DNA from: Hemerocallis citrina
Lineage: Eukaryota; Streptophyta; Magnoliopsida; Asparagales; Asphodelaceae
DNA length: 64,000 bases
NCBI GenBank assembly: GCA_017893485.1
Contig: CM030366.1
Span: 105,621,796-105,685,795, forward strand
Direction of reading: 5' to 3'
Part shown: in pieces, positions 23,014-33,429 of the stretch
Layout: every line of letters begins with the position of its first letter
Numbering within the stretch: position 1 is the stretch's first letter
Translations under genes and position numbers: made by a program
Notes under the pieces: generated by a model
Database searches by the model: none
Told to the model about the DNA's origin: nothing
Seen by the model: only the letters and a program-made list of their open reading frames with translations

Positions 23014-23098
23014 TGTAACACTATTGATTTTTCTTTGATGAGTTTCTATAATTATTTTGGTTGATTATGAATACTTGATGTTGTATAAATACTATATG
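23014..23098 (+). mobile_element. Possible 5' tip of an LTR interrupted by the CACTA element
   Basis: TGTAACACTATTG at 23014 resembles LTR starts in this window, and the CACTA element follows at 23099. The right-hand LTR piece resumes at 28058 and ends at 29370. The 5-bp sequences outside the two ends (ATGAT and ATAGG) do not match, so the left boundary is doubtful. Confidence 0.35.
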
Positions 23099-23104
23099 CA
23101 CTAC

Positions 23105-23290
23105 TAACCGGAATGGATATAACGGCGTATCTATCCCGGCGTTTATGCCCAAACGCTGCGATAGATCGTCATTATAATAATTTTTTTAATAGCGGGCCTC
23201 TATAACGGCGGTGATATATTACGCCGTTATATATTATATATATAACGGCGGTTGTATAAGAACCGCCGTTATAGGTACGAGCGCATAATC
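23105..23290. repeat. Left subterminal repeat cluster of CACTA element
   Basis: Several TATAACGGCG copies in both orientations lie near 23118, 23210, 23240 and 23262, forming potential hairpins such as AACGGCGGTTGT..AACCGCCGTT. Confidence 0.85.
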
Positions 23291-23334
23291 TCGCTCTTCG
23301 TTTAGCGAAAACATAATTAGCGCTAGTAATATCC

Positions 23335-23586
23335 TCTAGATCCCGCTCCGCTCTTCGTTTCCCCCCAAAATCGAAAACCCTAATCGAAAATCTTCCAGCG
23401 CCGCTCTTCTTCTTCCCGCTCCGCTCTTCGTTTCCCCCCAAAATCGAAAACCCTAATCGAAAATCTTCCAGCGCCGCTCTTCTTCTTCCCGCTCCGCTCT
23501 TCGTCTTCCCGCTCTGCTCTTCGTTTCCCCCCAAAAACGAAAACCCTAATAAAAAATACTCCAGCGCCGCTCCACTCTCCGTCTCC

Positions 23587-23590
<4 letters not shown>
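23335..23590 (+). repeat. 5' UTR-like tandem repeat, about 76 bp x 2.5-3
   Basis: Units with CCGCTCCGCTCTTCG, AAAACCCTAATCGAAAATC and CTTCCAGCGCCGCTC recur at about 23345, 23420 and 23510. AAAACCCTAA is a common plant leader or telobox-like motif. The array is followed by a CT dinucleotide tract at 23589-23618. Confidence 0.85.

Positions 23591-23618
<28 letters not shown>
23589..23618 (+). repeat. CT microsatellite (leader/promoter type)
   Basis: About 14-15 TC units just upstream of a pyrimidine-rich leader ending near 23748 at a GTACAT donor-like site. Such CT tracts are typical of plant 5' UTRs. Confidence 0.8.
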
Positions 23619-23622
<4 letters not shown>

Positions 23623-25253
23623 CAGTCGACCTCTCCACATTCGGCTCATCTTCCCCTCTCCCCATTCGGCTTCGTCTCCCCACACGGTTGCAGTCGCCTA
23701 TCTCCATTCAAGAAGAAGCTCCGTGTGGATTCATTCTCTATTTGATTGGTACATTTCACATCCTCTTAGTTCTGATTTCACTTTCAATTTTTCGGGATTA
23801 GGGTTCTGTTAACTTTGCTTAATTTGAAATGGTGGCCATCTGAGAAGTGTGATTATGCGACTTGTAGTTGGGGGACATTGTGGTTTTGGGGATGTGGGTT
23901 TTTGTTGGCATTGGTGATTGAATAATGGGTTGGTTTGTGATATGGGATTGATTGTCTTGATTTGGTAGAAATTTGTTAGCCCATTTGCTATAATGTTGTT
24001 ATTATTATTATTCTGTTGGCTTTGTAAGAGTAGTAAGTTCATAGTTGGTAATTTCTACATTTGCAAATAAGCACAAGCTAGCCAAAAAGTGACTGTTTCT
24101 TTATTTTGTACAAGATTCACTGAAGTAAAAGATGATTAGATAGTGTTGGCAAGCTATCATCAACTATCAAGTACCAACAATTTTTTGTTAACAATATTAA
24201 GTCCTATGTCGACTGCAACTAGAAGTTTACTTGAGTTTAACATATTTGCTAGAAACTGATACTATAAATTTATCAAAGGTGCTCCAACATGTTTTTTAGT
24301 TCTTGCAAAATTTTCCATCAGTTTACATTTAAAACACTCATGGTTAGAAAATCTGGTGCAGAACTTCTTCTGCAGACATATATTCTCTTCAAGACATCTT
24401 GAGCGTGTCTTGGTTAGAAAATCTGGTAATTTGAGGACTGAGATGGTGGAACCACTTGCATTTGAGTTAAAAATTTTCATATAACAAAACTTTGATAGGA
24501 AATCAGAGTTTTAAATAAGAAATCTTCAGTGTGCAGGTTGGGTTGTTTCTTTTAAAACTGACACTGACTAGGGACTTTATATAATTGATTTTGGTTGAAA
24601 CTTGACCTAGCTGAACTGAGTATGGTTATCCATTGTATTATTGATCTTGTATATATATATATACACACACACTGCTTCCATATACAATGAATTCTTGAGT
24701 GGTTACTGATGCACAACTACACTCATACACATATTAACATTGTATACCTGCTGCTTTGAAAGTTTTGTGAAGAATTGCTATTTTTAGGTCTGTATATGTT
24801 TTGAAGTGTTTTTATAACCCTTATATGTAATGGTAGAGATGGTTAAACACCCCAGGAAATTAGACTTTAAGTTTACAAGGTCTATGTGTATATCAGTGGA
24901 AACATGCACAAAAATCAAAAACTTTAACTGGGTGTGAGTTGAGTAGGCTTAAACTTATTTTTGCCCATATATATATTGAGTCCTGGGGGTTTACTGATGC
25001 TTAATGAATGTCCTAATACAGCTCAACAAAAAGGAATTTTTTTTTCTATATACACTCATATGTCTTGTCTTCAGTGAAGGGGATATTTTTCTATATCATG
25101 TATATATATACCCAACTCAGTAAAAAGGAGTTCTCATCTACACCTTGTATATGGTCAATTCCAGTCAAGAGATATTTTCTATATATATCGTATACATATA
25201 CTCCAAATCAATATCAGGTTATCCCGGCGTATCTATACATATACATATACTCA

Positions 25254-25300
25254 ATCGGAATGGATATAACGGGGTATCTATCCCGGCGTATCTATGGATA
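25254..25300 (+). repeat. Internal copy of the CACTA left terminus sequence
   Basis: CGGAATGGATATAACGGGGT plus ATCTATCCCGGCG repeats the sequence at 23109-23142 with one visible change. A second partial copy (CGGAATGGATATAACGGC) lies near 25343. It could be an old rearrangement or a nested relative. Confidence 0.8.
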
Positions 25301-25508
25301 TACTCAATCGAAATACTCTCTTCTTCTATACATATACTCAATCGGAATGGATATAACGGCATATACTCAAGTCCATGTATATAATGCAGTTGAATGATAA
25401 ATGATGATAAATATGGACAGTTAGTGATTACATACTTCTCTAGTTCTATATCTACGGTGTTCTGTTTATTTTTTATTTTTTTTTGTTTTTTGTGTGATTT
25501 ACTAATAG

Positions 25509-25643
25509 CTTATGGAGCTTTTGATGAAGGCGGATTTGATTTACTTGGCCGGACAGTTGATCAAATCAGAACGACTGAACAAGTGAATGCTACAAGAGCA
25601 GCTTGTCTAGCTCTGAGATTAGATGGCCTGGTTATTATTGGAG
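25509..25643 (+). pseudogene. PFP (alpha-like): Captured exon of pyrophosphate--fructose 6-phosphate 1-phosphotransferase
   Basis: The exon is bounded by an acceptor (TTACTAATAG) and a donor (GGAG|GTAACC). It encodes [19 protein letters not shown] and then LDGLVIIGG, the conserved PPi-PFK segment next to the nucleotide/phosphate-binding region; I judge it closer to the plant alpha-type subunit. The enzyme interconverts fructose 6-phosphate and fructose 1,6-bisphosphate with pyrophosphate in the cytosol. Only about 45 of over 600 residues are here, so it is a transduplicated fragment inside a CACTA element. The frame is undamaged, which points to recent capture. No in-frame start from an upstream exon can be proven. 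Confidence 0.88.
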
Positions 25644-25734
25644 GTAACCAATTTATTTAGACTGATCGTCATAAATATATTGCGTTAGATTTATGGTGTA
25701 ACATAGATGTTTTGTTGTTATTGTTGCTCATCAG

Positions 25735-25802
25735 GAGTCACTTCCAATACAGACGCTGCTCAGCTTGCAGAGACTTTTGCTGAGACAAAGTGTCCAACAA
25801 AG
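25735..25802 (+). pseudogene. PFP (alpha-like): Second captured PFP exon
   Basis: After the acceptor ATCAG, the exon continues the previous reading exactly (codon split G|GA) with [19 protein letters not shown] and CPTK, ending at AAAG|GTAAGT in phase 0. This is the segment that directly follows LVIIGG in plant PFP. The intron between the two exons is 91 bp. The next normal PFP exon is missing; the intron runs about 1.17 kb to an unrelated exon at 26977. Confidence 0.88.
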
Positions 25803-26054
25803 GTAAGTAATTATGATTATTGTTAATGCTATTGAATGCATTCCCATAAAAGAGAACAAAACTATAGCATTTAACTACCTTCCTTCAGATATGGAAGCCC
25901 CATGGTTGAATCTTATGATGTTTTGCAATGGTTGAATCTTAAAAATTTCCTTACATTTCTGTCCTGTGATACTTGGTTTCAAGCCGGTAGGGTTGCAGCT
26001 AATTAGGTGAACAATATAGTTTCTTGTTTCATCTTACCATCAGTTGCAAGGAAA

Positions 26055-26790
26055 CAAACATTCCAATGACAATTGTGCATCTTAATATAGTCCTTCAGTT
26101 ATTTAAACTTGAAGTCTCAAAAAATTCTGAATAATACCTCAATTGTGCAAAATTGTGAATATATTCCTTCAAAAAATTGTGCAAAATTGTGCAAAACCGG
26201 TGGACACAACCCAACCTTTGGGGGATGAGAGTTTAGTTGAATGGGTATTGCTCAATATGTTAATGAATATGTCCTATATCTCACTTCACATATATCTTGC
26301 TATGTGCATGGACATGTACTGGCATATGAATATCTTAATTTTAACTACATTAAGGGATAATATCTAAGAGGAACCTAAAATGTTGGTGGTGCACTTGTTT
26401 TGATGGGAAGGGTAAGACATTCTAGTTTGTTAGTCAACAATTTTCTTTTAGACAAAAATTCTCCCGTCTAGGTGATAGTTGGGAATTATCAACTTAAATC
26501 AAAACACGATACCTCACTATGCCCCTCTTATATAACAATATGTGATCATTATGCAGACATCTTTTTATTTAATCTGCAAAATAAAAACGAAAGTAGAGTC
26601 GGTGTTGAGAATTTATTTAACTGAAGGACTATATTAAGGTATTATTCAGAATTTTTTGAAGGACTATATTAAGATGCACAATTGTGAATAACTGAAGGAC
26701 TATATTAAGATGCACAATTCTGAATAACTGAAGGACTATATTAAGATGCACAATTGTGAATATAGTCCTTCACTCAATTGTGCAACTTGA
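26055..26790. repeat. Nested inverted-repeat block with a 35-40 bp tandem repeat
   Basis: ACAATTGTGCATCTTAATAT with AGTCCTTCAGTTATT near 26070-26105 is the inverse of GAAGGACTATATTAAGATGC with ACAATTGTG, which occurs about three to four times at 26625-26765. The arms enclose about 500 bp. It resembles a MITE inserted in the long intron of the captured gene, but no clear TSD was found. Confidence 0.7.
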
Positions 26791-26976
26791 AGTCACAAAA
26801 AATTCTGTGTATGCAGTCTGATGACACAAAAAAAATTCTGTGTATGCAGTCTGTTTAAGAAGAGGCATCTCTTAGAAATGAACTATTTTAGAAAGTGGCA
26901 TAGAAAGTTGAAAATTTCTGAACTATCCATGAAATTTGGTCAGATCTTTATTTACTGTTTCTACTGTTTTTGATAG

Positions 26977-27237
26977 GGCTTTATCTGCCTAAGTTCAGCG
27001 TCGAAAAAGTCAGCAGCTGATCGAGCTGGACTTCGTAAACTCTGCAAGGAAGCAAGAGAAGGAGGACATCTAGTGGTGATATCTAGACTGGAAGGGAACT
27101 CAGTATCCCCTTCTTTAGTCTCTTCTGACGGGTTGATTCATTGTTGTGGCCATGAGGAAATTAAAGAGAGGATCTTAACCACAATTGATCGGAGAGAGGA
27201 TATCCGGCTTCATATCATATGGCATGGTCTGGTCTAA
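26977..27237 (+). pseudogene. Captured 86-codon terminal exon of unidentified gene, in frame with PFP exons
   Basis: An acceptor (CTGTTTTTGATAG) precedes an open frame of 86 codons ending in TAA. Splicing from the PFP donor at 25802 (phase 0) joins in frame. The reading includes SSASKKSAADRAGLRKLCKE, LVVISRLEGNS and HEEIKERILTTIDRRED. I do not recognise the family. It is hydrophilic, without signal peptide or membrane segment. Downstream sequence to about 27600 resembles a 3' UTR. The product would be a chimeric protein of PFP plus unknown; whether it is expressed cannot be told from sequence. Confidence 0.6.
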
Positions 27238-27619
27238 AGCTTCCTCCTATTCCTTTGATGTCGGTTCCCAAAAGCTTTCTAACCGGAATGTCTGATCGTA
27301 AGGAGCTCGAAGAAAATCGGGTCTAGATCTGCACTAAGTATCCAGAATATTTGTATCTGTATGTTACGATACCACAATTAATGTTTTCTTTGAGCTAAAT
27401 ACAGAGAGGGTTCGGTTTGTGCATGTAATGTACATTCTCCAGATGTTTTTAATTGTATTCCTATATCATTGTACAAACCTTGTATTCATACAATTTAAAT
27501 GTATACTGATCCATTTATGTACAAGATGTGTAAAAAATTCGAGATATATTTTGGTGGGATATGTACATTTCTGATCTATTTACAATACATGAGCCTATGA
27601 TTTTATAAGCTGCGTTCTT

Positions 27620-28040
27620 TTATAACCTACGGGCTGTAACGGCAGACTTAAAAAGTGCCGTAATAGACCTACGAATTGTAACGACGCTTTTAAAAAATGC
27701 CGTCATAGGCTACGAGTTGTAACGGCGGTTTAAAAATGCGCATTTACAAGCAGTACACATATAGCGGCGTTTGTAAGAAGCGCCGGCATAGGCGTCCGAT
27801 CTATAACGGTGCTTTTTCGGACCGCCGTTACAGATCATAGGCCTATAGCGGCGCCTTTTAAGATGCGCCGTTGTAGACCTATGGTCTGTAACGGCGCTCT
27901 AGAAAAGCGCCGCGATAGGCCTATGATCTGTAACGACGGTCGATGCAACGGCGCTTCTCGCGGCGGAAATTAAAATGCCGCTACCATCTATGGCGGCGTT
28001 TATAAGCGCCGCCATAGCCCAAAAAAAACGCCGCGATAGG
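27620..28040. repeat. Right subterminal repeat cluster of CACTA element
   Basis: About a dozen GTAACGGCG / ATAGCGGCG / CGCCG(T/C)TATAG variants, in alternating orientation, lie between 27635 and 28040. They mirror the left cluster. Confidence 0.88.
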
Positions 28041-28057
28041 CGTTCCGATTAGTAGTG

Positions 28058-29370
28058 ATGTGATTAAATTGCCAATGAGATTTGAAGTGGATTAATTTAT
28101 GTTATGAGTTCATGAAAGGAAATGTTGTTCTCTTTGAAAGAATTGTGAATAAGTGAATTAATTGAATATCATGAATGATGCAAAAGTAAGAGATTGATTA
28201 AGCTATGAATAAGTTGAAGATATGAATACAATGAAGTTTAATACATGGTTATTGAAGGGTATGAGTACCCATGAATTCTAGTACATGAAAGGTTGTAATC
28301 TAGAGGTTTAGTGAGACCCTGGGTACCGGCAATTGCTGAATTAAATGATTGATTTATTTGGAGATATGGCTATGTGATCTATCTCGGTATTTGTGACTAA
28401 GTTCGGTAGGGAGAAAAGCTAACTCTAGGTGTTATAATTTATTCATGTCTTGAACTTAAGACTTAGGCACCTAAGTGAAGATGTAGTAAACTTGGGCAAA
28501 CATGGGTGGAGGGCTTCTATTAGTCGGGTGGTGTATTCCAGGACTATAGACCCAGTCGGGCGGTGTACTTCGAGACTGCGGTTGCTTCCGATGGAGATGA
28601 GCTTTTATTTTAAATCCAGGACTATGAGTAGTCGAGCGGATAGTATGCTGAACTCCAGTGTATATACGTATATCGGGGCTAAAGGGACACTTGACGGGAT
28701 GTTCGCATGACGAGAATTCTGTATAGTCGGGCGGTGTACTCCAGGACTGGGATCCGTACTCGTGAAATGTCTAAACTTTGTTTTATTACTGGGTAGCTAT
28801 CATGGCAAAGGATCGAAACTTTAATATGGAGTATGTAGGTGCTTGCCCTCGGACCTATGTAGTATGGGATGCATAGAATCCGAATAAGTATGCATTAGTG
28901 TCATCTTAGTGTAAACATCTGCATTAGACATTAAGGCATTGCATACACTTACATGTTAGAGTAGTCACTTTTAACACTTTATTTTACATTCAAGTTTGTG
29001 GTTTGTTAAAGTCTTAAAGATCGTTATACTTTCGGCATAGCGAGGATGATCGTGTATAATATTTTCATTGGTTGTATGCAACTGACGTGCCCACAGTTTT
29101 ATCTGCAGGATTTGGATTTTTTAAGAAGATATAAAGTTGATTTGATGCTGATGATTATTTAAAGTTGTTGCAATTGTATATTTTTCATTATTGTACTTCA
29201 ATTTACCTTTCGCTGTGTTATTCTTCAATTTACCTTTCGCTGTGTTATTAAATGTAAAAGACTCTGTTGTAATATAAAATTTCAAAATTCCTTGTAAAAT
29301 TGTACGAAGTGAAGTGTAAAGATCATGTGGAACTTCGAATTCAGCCTTATTTGGAATTCGGGGTGTTACA
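28058..29370 (+). mobile_element. LTR 3' portion (Ty3/gypsy superfamily of this window)
   Basis: This piece ends GGAATTCGGGGTGTTACA at 29370. It contains the conserved block GCTTGCCCTCGGACCTATG (about 28841) and GCATAGAATCCGAA (28871), plus GCAACTGACGTGCCCACAG (about 29079), all shared with the LTRs at 43049 and 55018. A family-specific minisatellite (GTCGGGCGGTGTACT, 28520-28760) occupies the middle. The CACTA element inserted at its left edge. Confidence 0.85.
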
Positions 29371-30121
29371 ATAGGAATCCAGGGATCTTACACAGGAGGA
29401 AAGAAACGAATTCTCAGTCTAAGGGAGGAATTTTCCCAGCTATGTAAGCTTAAAGAAATCAAGTGACAATAAAGGTCCATAATTTCGTGGCTCAAAGAGA
29501 GAGACGCAAATATGGCCTTCTTTCATAGAGTAGCAAGTGAGCGACGAAGATCCAACCTCATTCTGTCAGTCGATACGGAGACGAGTGTGGTACGAGAAGT
29601 GGAGAAAATTAAAACCGTGTTTCAATCACACTACAAAAACCTCCTTGGGACAATTTTGGGCTCCTCTCAGTAATGAGTTTTGGCTCACGCAGAACGAGGG
29701 ACCATCACTTTCGGCCCTTAAAGCTCCATTCTCGATGCCAGAGGTGAAAGAAGTGATCCTCCAAATGGGCAATGACAAAGTTCCTAGTCCATATGGTTTC
29801 CCTATGATGTTTTACCAAATCTTATGGGAAGAGATCAAAGATGATCTGGTGGCAATCTTAGCCATATTCTATGATCATACATTGAGAATGGGCAGACTCA
29901 ACTTTGTGGAAGTTGTTCTTATCCCGAAGAAGGAGGACTCGCTCAGAGTATGGGACTTCCGCCCTATTAGCCTCCTTAATTGCTCGGTTAAGATTATCAC
30001 CAAGTTACTCATCAACATATTAGGATCAGTTCATCCTGATCAATCAAGAACAAACCAGTTTTATCAAAGGACGTTGTATCCTGGGTTGTGTTGCCACCGC
30101 AGAGGAAATAATCCACACCCT
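29371..30121 (+). pseudogene. LINE reverse transcriptase fragment
   Basis: Plus-strand readings give [20 protein letters not shown], then (29537-30127) FSMPEVKEVILQMGNDKVP, LNFVEVVLIPKK and RVWDFRPISLLNCSVKIITK, then FIKGRCILG. These are the N-terminal motifs of plant L1-type reverse transcriptase; the catalytic FADD block is missing because an antisense gag fragment takes over near 30122. Frame changes near 29640 and 30050 show decay. The left edge abuts the LTR end at 29370. Confidence 0.85.
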
Positions 30122-31282
30122 TTGTAACTTCTTGGGAGCCTTGGCCCTGTCAATCTTCCTCTTCCTTCTCGGTGAGTATTCCTTGCGCCCTCCAGAGTGA
30201 AGGGCCTCCTTGACCCGGATATATTTTTCAGTTCGGAGGAGGATGTCAGAAAAATCCAAGAATGGTTTCTTGGCGAGGAAAGTTTTGAGGAGGTCATGTC
30301 GGATATTGTGCCTGAAGGCAACTATAGAAACCCCCTCAAATCAAGAGACGGAATGGATCAGTTCTCTGTTGTGAACCTCTGGACGAAGTCTGTAAGCGAT
30401 TCCCCATCCTTCTGCTTCAAGTATGGAAGGGAGGCATTTGTTTTCTCTGCCTTATGACTTGTTATGAAGTGTGTGAGGAAGCTCTCCTCGAGTTGGTCGA
30501 AGGAGTAGATGAAGCTAGGGGCGATCTGGGAGTACCACTCTCTTGCGAGGACTCACAGTGTAGTAGGGAACATCCTGTAGTGGTGTGCATTGGAGGTGTT
30601 GGGAATCAACATGAGGGTTTTAAATCCCTTGACATAATCCACCGGATAGACTTGTCGTTGTAAGTTTTGAATGCTGGAGGCTTGAAGTCTCTCAGGACTG
30701 GAGCTTCGAGGATAAAAGGGAAGAAGGGAGGCCGAACAGGGCAGTACCCCCTGTTTTGTTGTCTCTCCTTTTGCCTTATCCAGGCAAGACGATCCTCCAT
30801 ATCTTGGAGGAGATTCGGGACCAAGCTTTCACGTCCCTCGGATCGGGTGGACCTGTAGGATTCCTCGTGGTGGATTGGACCAGTTCAGGGGCACCTCGAA
30901 TGATGGTCCCTCCCGGGCCCCACCTGGTGAGCTTGTAGAATCTTGTTCCTGACATCCTGGAACTCGGCTCTAGTGACGGGACCTTATTCTTTCAAATTTA
31001 CGTTCATGGCTTGAAGATTTACAGGAGAGAGGTTCCGCTCGTTCCTCTTCCCATGGGTGGAATGGCTCATGCATCTCCCTTGGACCCAATCAGGCTCCTT
31101 ACCTTGGAAGCAGTTACAGTAATGCGTTGACGGATCTTCCTCACCCTATCAGTTGACTTATCAGAAGTCCCGATCCGCAGAGGTTTTTGCCCTCCTGGCG
31201 GTGGAATATGAGGTAGTGTTGACAAGACCTCAACCCTCGGGAGGAGGGAGTTCGAACCTGTGTTCTGAACGCTGCCTCCAAT
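30122..31282 (-). pseudogene. Tat-type Ty3/gypsy gag fragment
   Basis: Minus-strand reading from 31282 to 30122 gives a basic/proline region, then (30824-30606) PFILEAPVLRDFKPPAFKTY followed by ND, the classic start of the retrotransposon gag domain in plant Tat/Athila-group elements (FKxPxxKxYDG). Later (30259-30044) comes LLRTEKYIRVKEALHSGGRK, the end of the same domain. Frameshifts and stops separate the pieces. It joins a plus-strand LINE on the left and is cut by an LTR at 31283 on the right. Confidence 0.75.
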
Positions 31283-32739
31283 TGCAACACCCTGCAAAAA
31301 TGAGTTATAACAATTTGCCGCTGCACACTTATTTTGTAAATGTGTATAATATCTTATGTAATATCTTAAATATTTTTATTTGTTAGTTTGTGGAATATAA
31401 ATATTCGGGAATGACCCATATGCATATTTAATATACTATTTTCTGAACTTAAAGACTTAAGAGCAATTGAGTTGGTGATAAGAGACTTTTAGAAAATCGG
31501 TATCATGAAATAGGGTCTTAATGAAATTATCTATTTCTTTATCATGCATGATTCTTGCTGGTTAGTGACATAGGGGTGGTTTAGAGGAGATGATTATGAT
31601 GTAGGAAAAGATCGTTAAATGATGTAGAAAGAGGTGATTAAATGAAGAATGAAGAAGAGCTTGTGACAGTTTGTATATAAAAGCCAATGTCTCTCTTCAT
31701 TCTCCACCATTCATCTTTTTTCTTCCGCCTAAACAGAATATCTTTGGAGTTGAAGTTGTCATAAGGTTAAGTTTATTGAGTTTGGTGTAGAAAAGCTTCA
31801 TGGAGCTTAGAACAATCGAATTCAGAAGCTACAGGTGGATAACAACTTTACTACTCTAATTTCAATTATAATGTAGGGTGTATGCATGTTAGAGAAACTA
31901 TATATATTGTATTGGATGAGTATTCATTCATAGATTGAATGAATCATGTGTGAATTGTTGTTAATTAATTGTGTAAAATTATGATAATGTTAACTTAGAA
32001 ACGTTTTACTCTGTCCTGAATTTTGGATTTACTTCCGATAATCTTATATCTTTAACTAGATGGAATCTAAACCTGACATGTTATATGTGTATCTCGTATA
32101 TGTTTATAATATCTCCTCAAAATTTCATGATTTTTGGATGATATTTGGTATTTTAAATAAATCTGAACTTATTCCTGGTTAAGAACTGAAACATGATATA
32201 TTATATAATTATGTCCTGAATATCATGCTTACTTCCAAAAATCGTATCTCTCCAAATATATGTAATTTGAAGCTGAACTTTTCATATGTGAATCTAGTAT
32301 ATGTCTATAATATGTTGGATATCGTTTAGTATTTTTAAAAAGTTTTGAACTTAGGACTAGTTGACAGTTTTGCCTTGGTTCTGAAAATTTCTTCACCTTC
32401 TGGTTTCTGACTATTTTAACCTCATATATGCAGTATTTTGAGAAAACTCAAAACTAAGAATTTGAAGTAAACTTTTTAATCCTTTTTTCGTGTTTAAGAA
32501 ATCAAAATTCCATGAAGTGTGGGATTTTCGGTGATTTTTATAAGTAGCAAAAGCTGCAGTTTTCTGATATCTAAATCTACTATTTTGCATTTTGAATATG
32601 GATTCAAACAAAACAATTGTGGTTAAATTTAGATATTCTTAACTAAAATGTTGTAGTAGACTCACTTATGTTTAATATGAAACGCAGAAATCAAGTTTTC
32701 TTATAAGTATTGAAATTTATATGGTTTTTGCAAGGCTAC
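31283..32739 (+). mobile_element. Old LTR, part 1 (5' portion)
   Basis: The segment starts TGCAACACCCTGCAAAAATG, a diverged form of the TGTAACACCCCGCAAAATTG start at 43049. It has a TATA box (TATATAA, 31674-31680). A degenerate duplication of about 200 bp lies at 32020-32345 (repeated TTACTTCC..AATC and GTATATG). It is interrupted at GCTAC (32735-32739) by the Tat-type derivative; the rest follows at 42983-43048 and 46365-47416. Confidence 0.75.
31674..31680 (+). promoter_or_regulatory. TATA box of old LTR
   Basis: TATATAA is followed by AAGCCAATGTCTCTCTTCATTC, a pyrimidine-rich leader. It gives the plus orientation of this LTR. Confidence 0.55.
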
Positions 32740-33358
32740 TGATATGGCTAAAAATAGGATTAAATCGGGACCGTTCACATCGGACACGAATCTTAAAGCT
32801 CAGGGGTAAAACGGTAATTTCACCTACTAACAGGTCTGAAATGGGAACTGGGTATTTCTTCACGACCCAATAACCCACGAACGGATCCACCTCAACTGGG
32901 TACGGGTCCTAACCCGAAACACACCCAGTCCAGAAAAGATAGAATTAGGGTTTCTGATTAATCCTAATCAACGGCTCTGATTCACATCTATCTTTTCACC
33001 GGGAATTAAGGGATTACATTCCTAATCTGATTACGAGGATTTTATGCCTTATCCGATCACGGGAATCACATTCCTTATATGATCCCAACGGCGACTATAA
33101 ATACCCCACACCCATCTCCATTAAGAGGTAATCAATCTTTCACCAGTTTTTACGCTCTTTCATAGTCTGCCAGATTACTGACTTGAGCGTCGGAGGGTGC
33201 GTTGCCGGGATCAACCCCGGTGTCTCGCACTTCCTTGCAGGTGAACGGCGGGAGTCAACGGTCAAGCTCTGGCGGAACAGGTTAGGTGTTTGCTATTCAG
33301 GTTTTTCACGAACTCACAAATTCATCTGCTTGCCCCCACACCGAAATTAGCGGCAACA
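32740..33358 (+). repeat. 5' LTR of Tat-type derivative
   Basis: 619 bp, TGATATGG..GGCAACA, with a TATA box at 33096-33103 and the conserved GACTTGAGCGTC near 33181. The matching 3' LTR is at 42359. Confidence 0.95.
33096..33103 (+). promoter_or_regulatory. TATA box, 5' LTR of Tat-type derivative
   Basis: TATAAATA followed by CCCCACACCC. The same box is at 42715-42722 in the 3' LTR and, on the minus strand, at 59427-59434 in the related element. Confidence 0.75.
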
Positions 33359-33380
33359 GATTGCCGCCGTCTGTGGGAAA
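33359..33380 (+). promoter_or_regulatory. Primer binding region
   Basis: GATTGCCGCCGTCTGTGGGAAA directly follows the LTR. It differs slightly from the TGGCGCCGTCTGTGGGAA used by many Tat-group elements, which I recall as a non-Met tRNA primer site. The exact tRNA is not assigned. Confidence 0.65.
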
Positions 33381-33429
33381 ACCAAACGAATGGCAGCCCC
33401 TCTTCCCGTTGGTCCGATCTTCTCCAGCC

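Larger units (their letters stand above)
23099..28057 (+). mobile_element. CACTA (En/Spm) DNA transposon, non-autonomous, with captured gene fragments
   Basis: The left end CACTACTAACCGGAA matches the right end TTCCGATTAGTAGTG as a 15-bp terminal inverted repeat with one mismatch, and a 3-bp TSD ATG flanks it (23096-23098 and 28058-28060). CACTA termini with 3-bp TSDs define this superfamily. Both subterminal regions (about 23105-23290 and 27620-28040) are packed with direct and inverted copies of TATAACGGCG and its variants, the expected TnpA-like binding repeats. No transposase is present. Instead the interior holds a 5' UTR-like leader, phosphofructokinase exons, an unidentified exon and a 3' UTR-like tail. 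The cargo transcription direction is plus. The arrangement fits a Pack-CACTA element moved in trans. Confidence 0.95.

Noticed and set aside
23014..29370. Intact solo LTR enclosing the CACTA element
   Set aside because: The outer 5-bp sequences do not match and the left piece is only 85 bp; kept as a low-confidence feature only.
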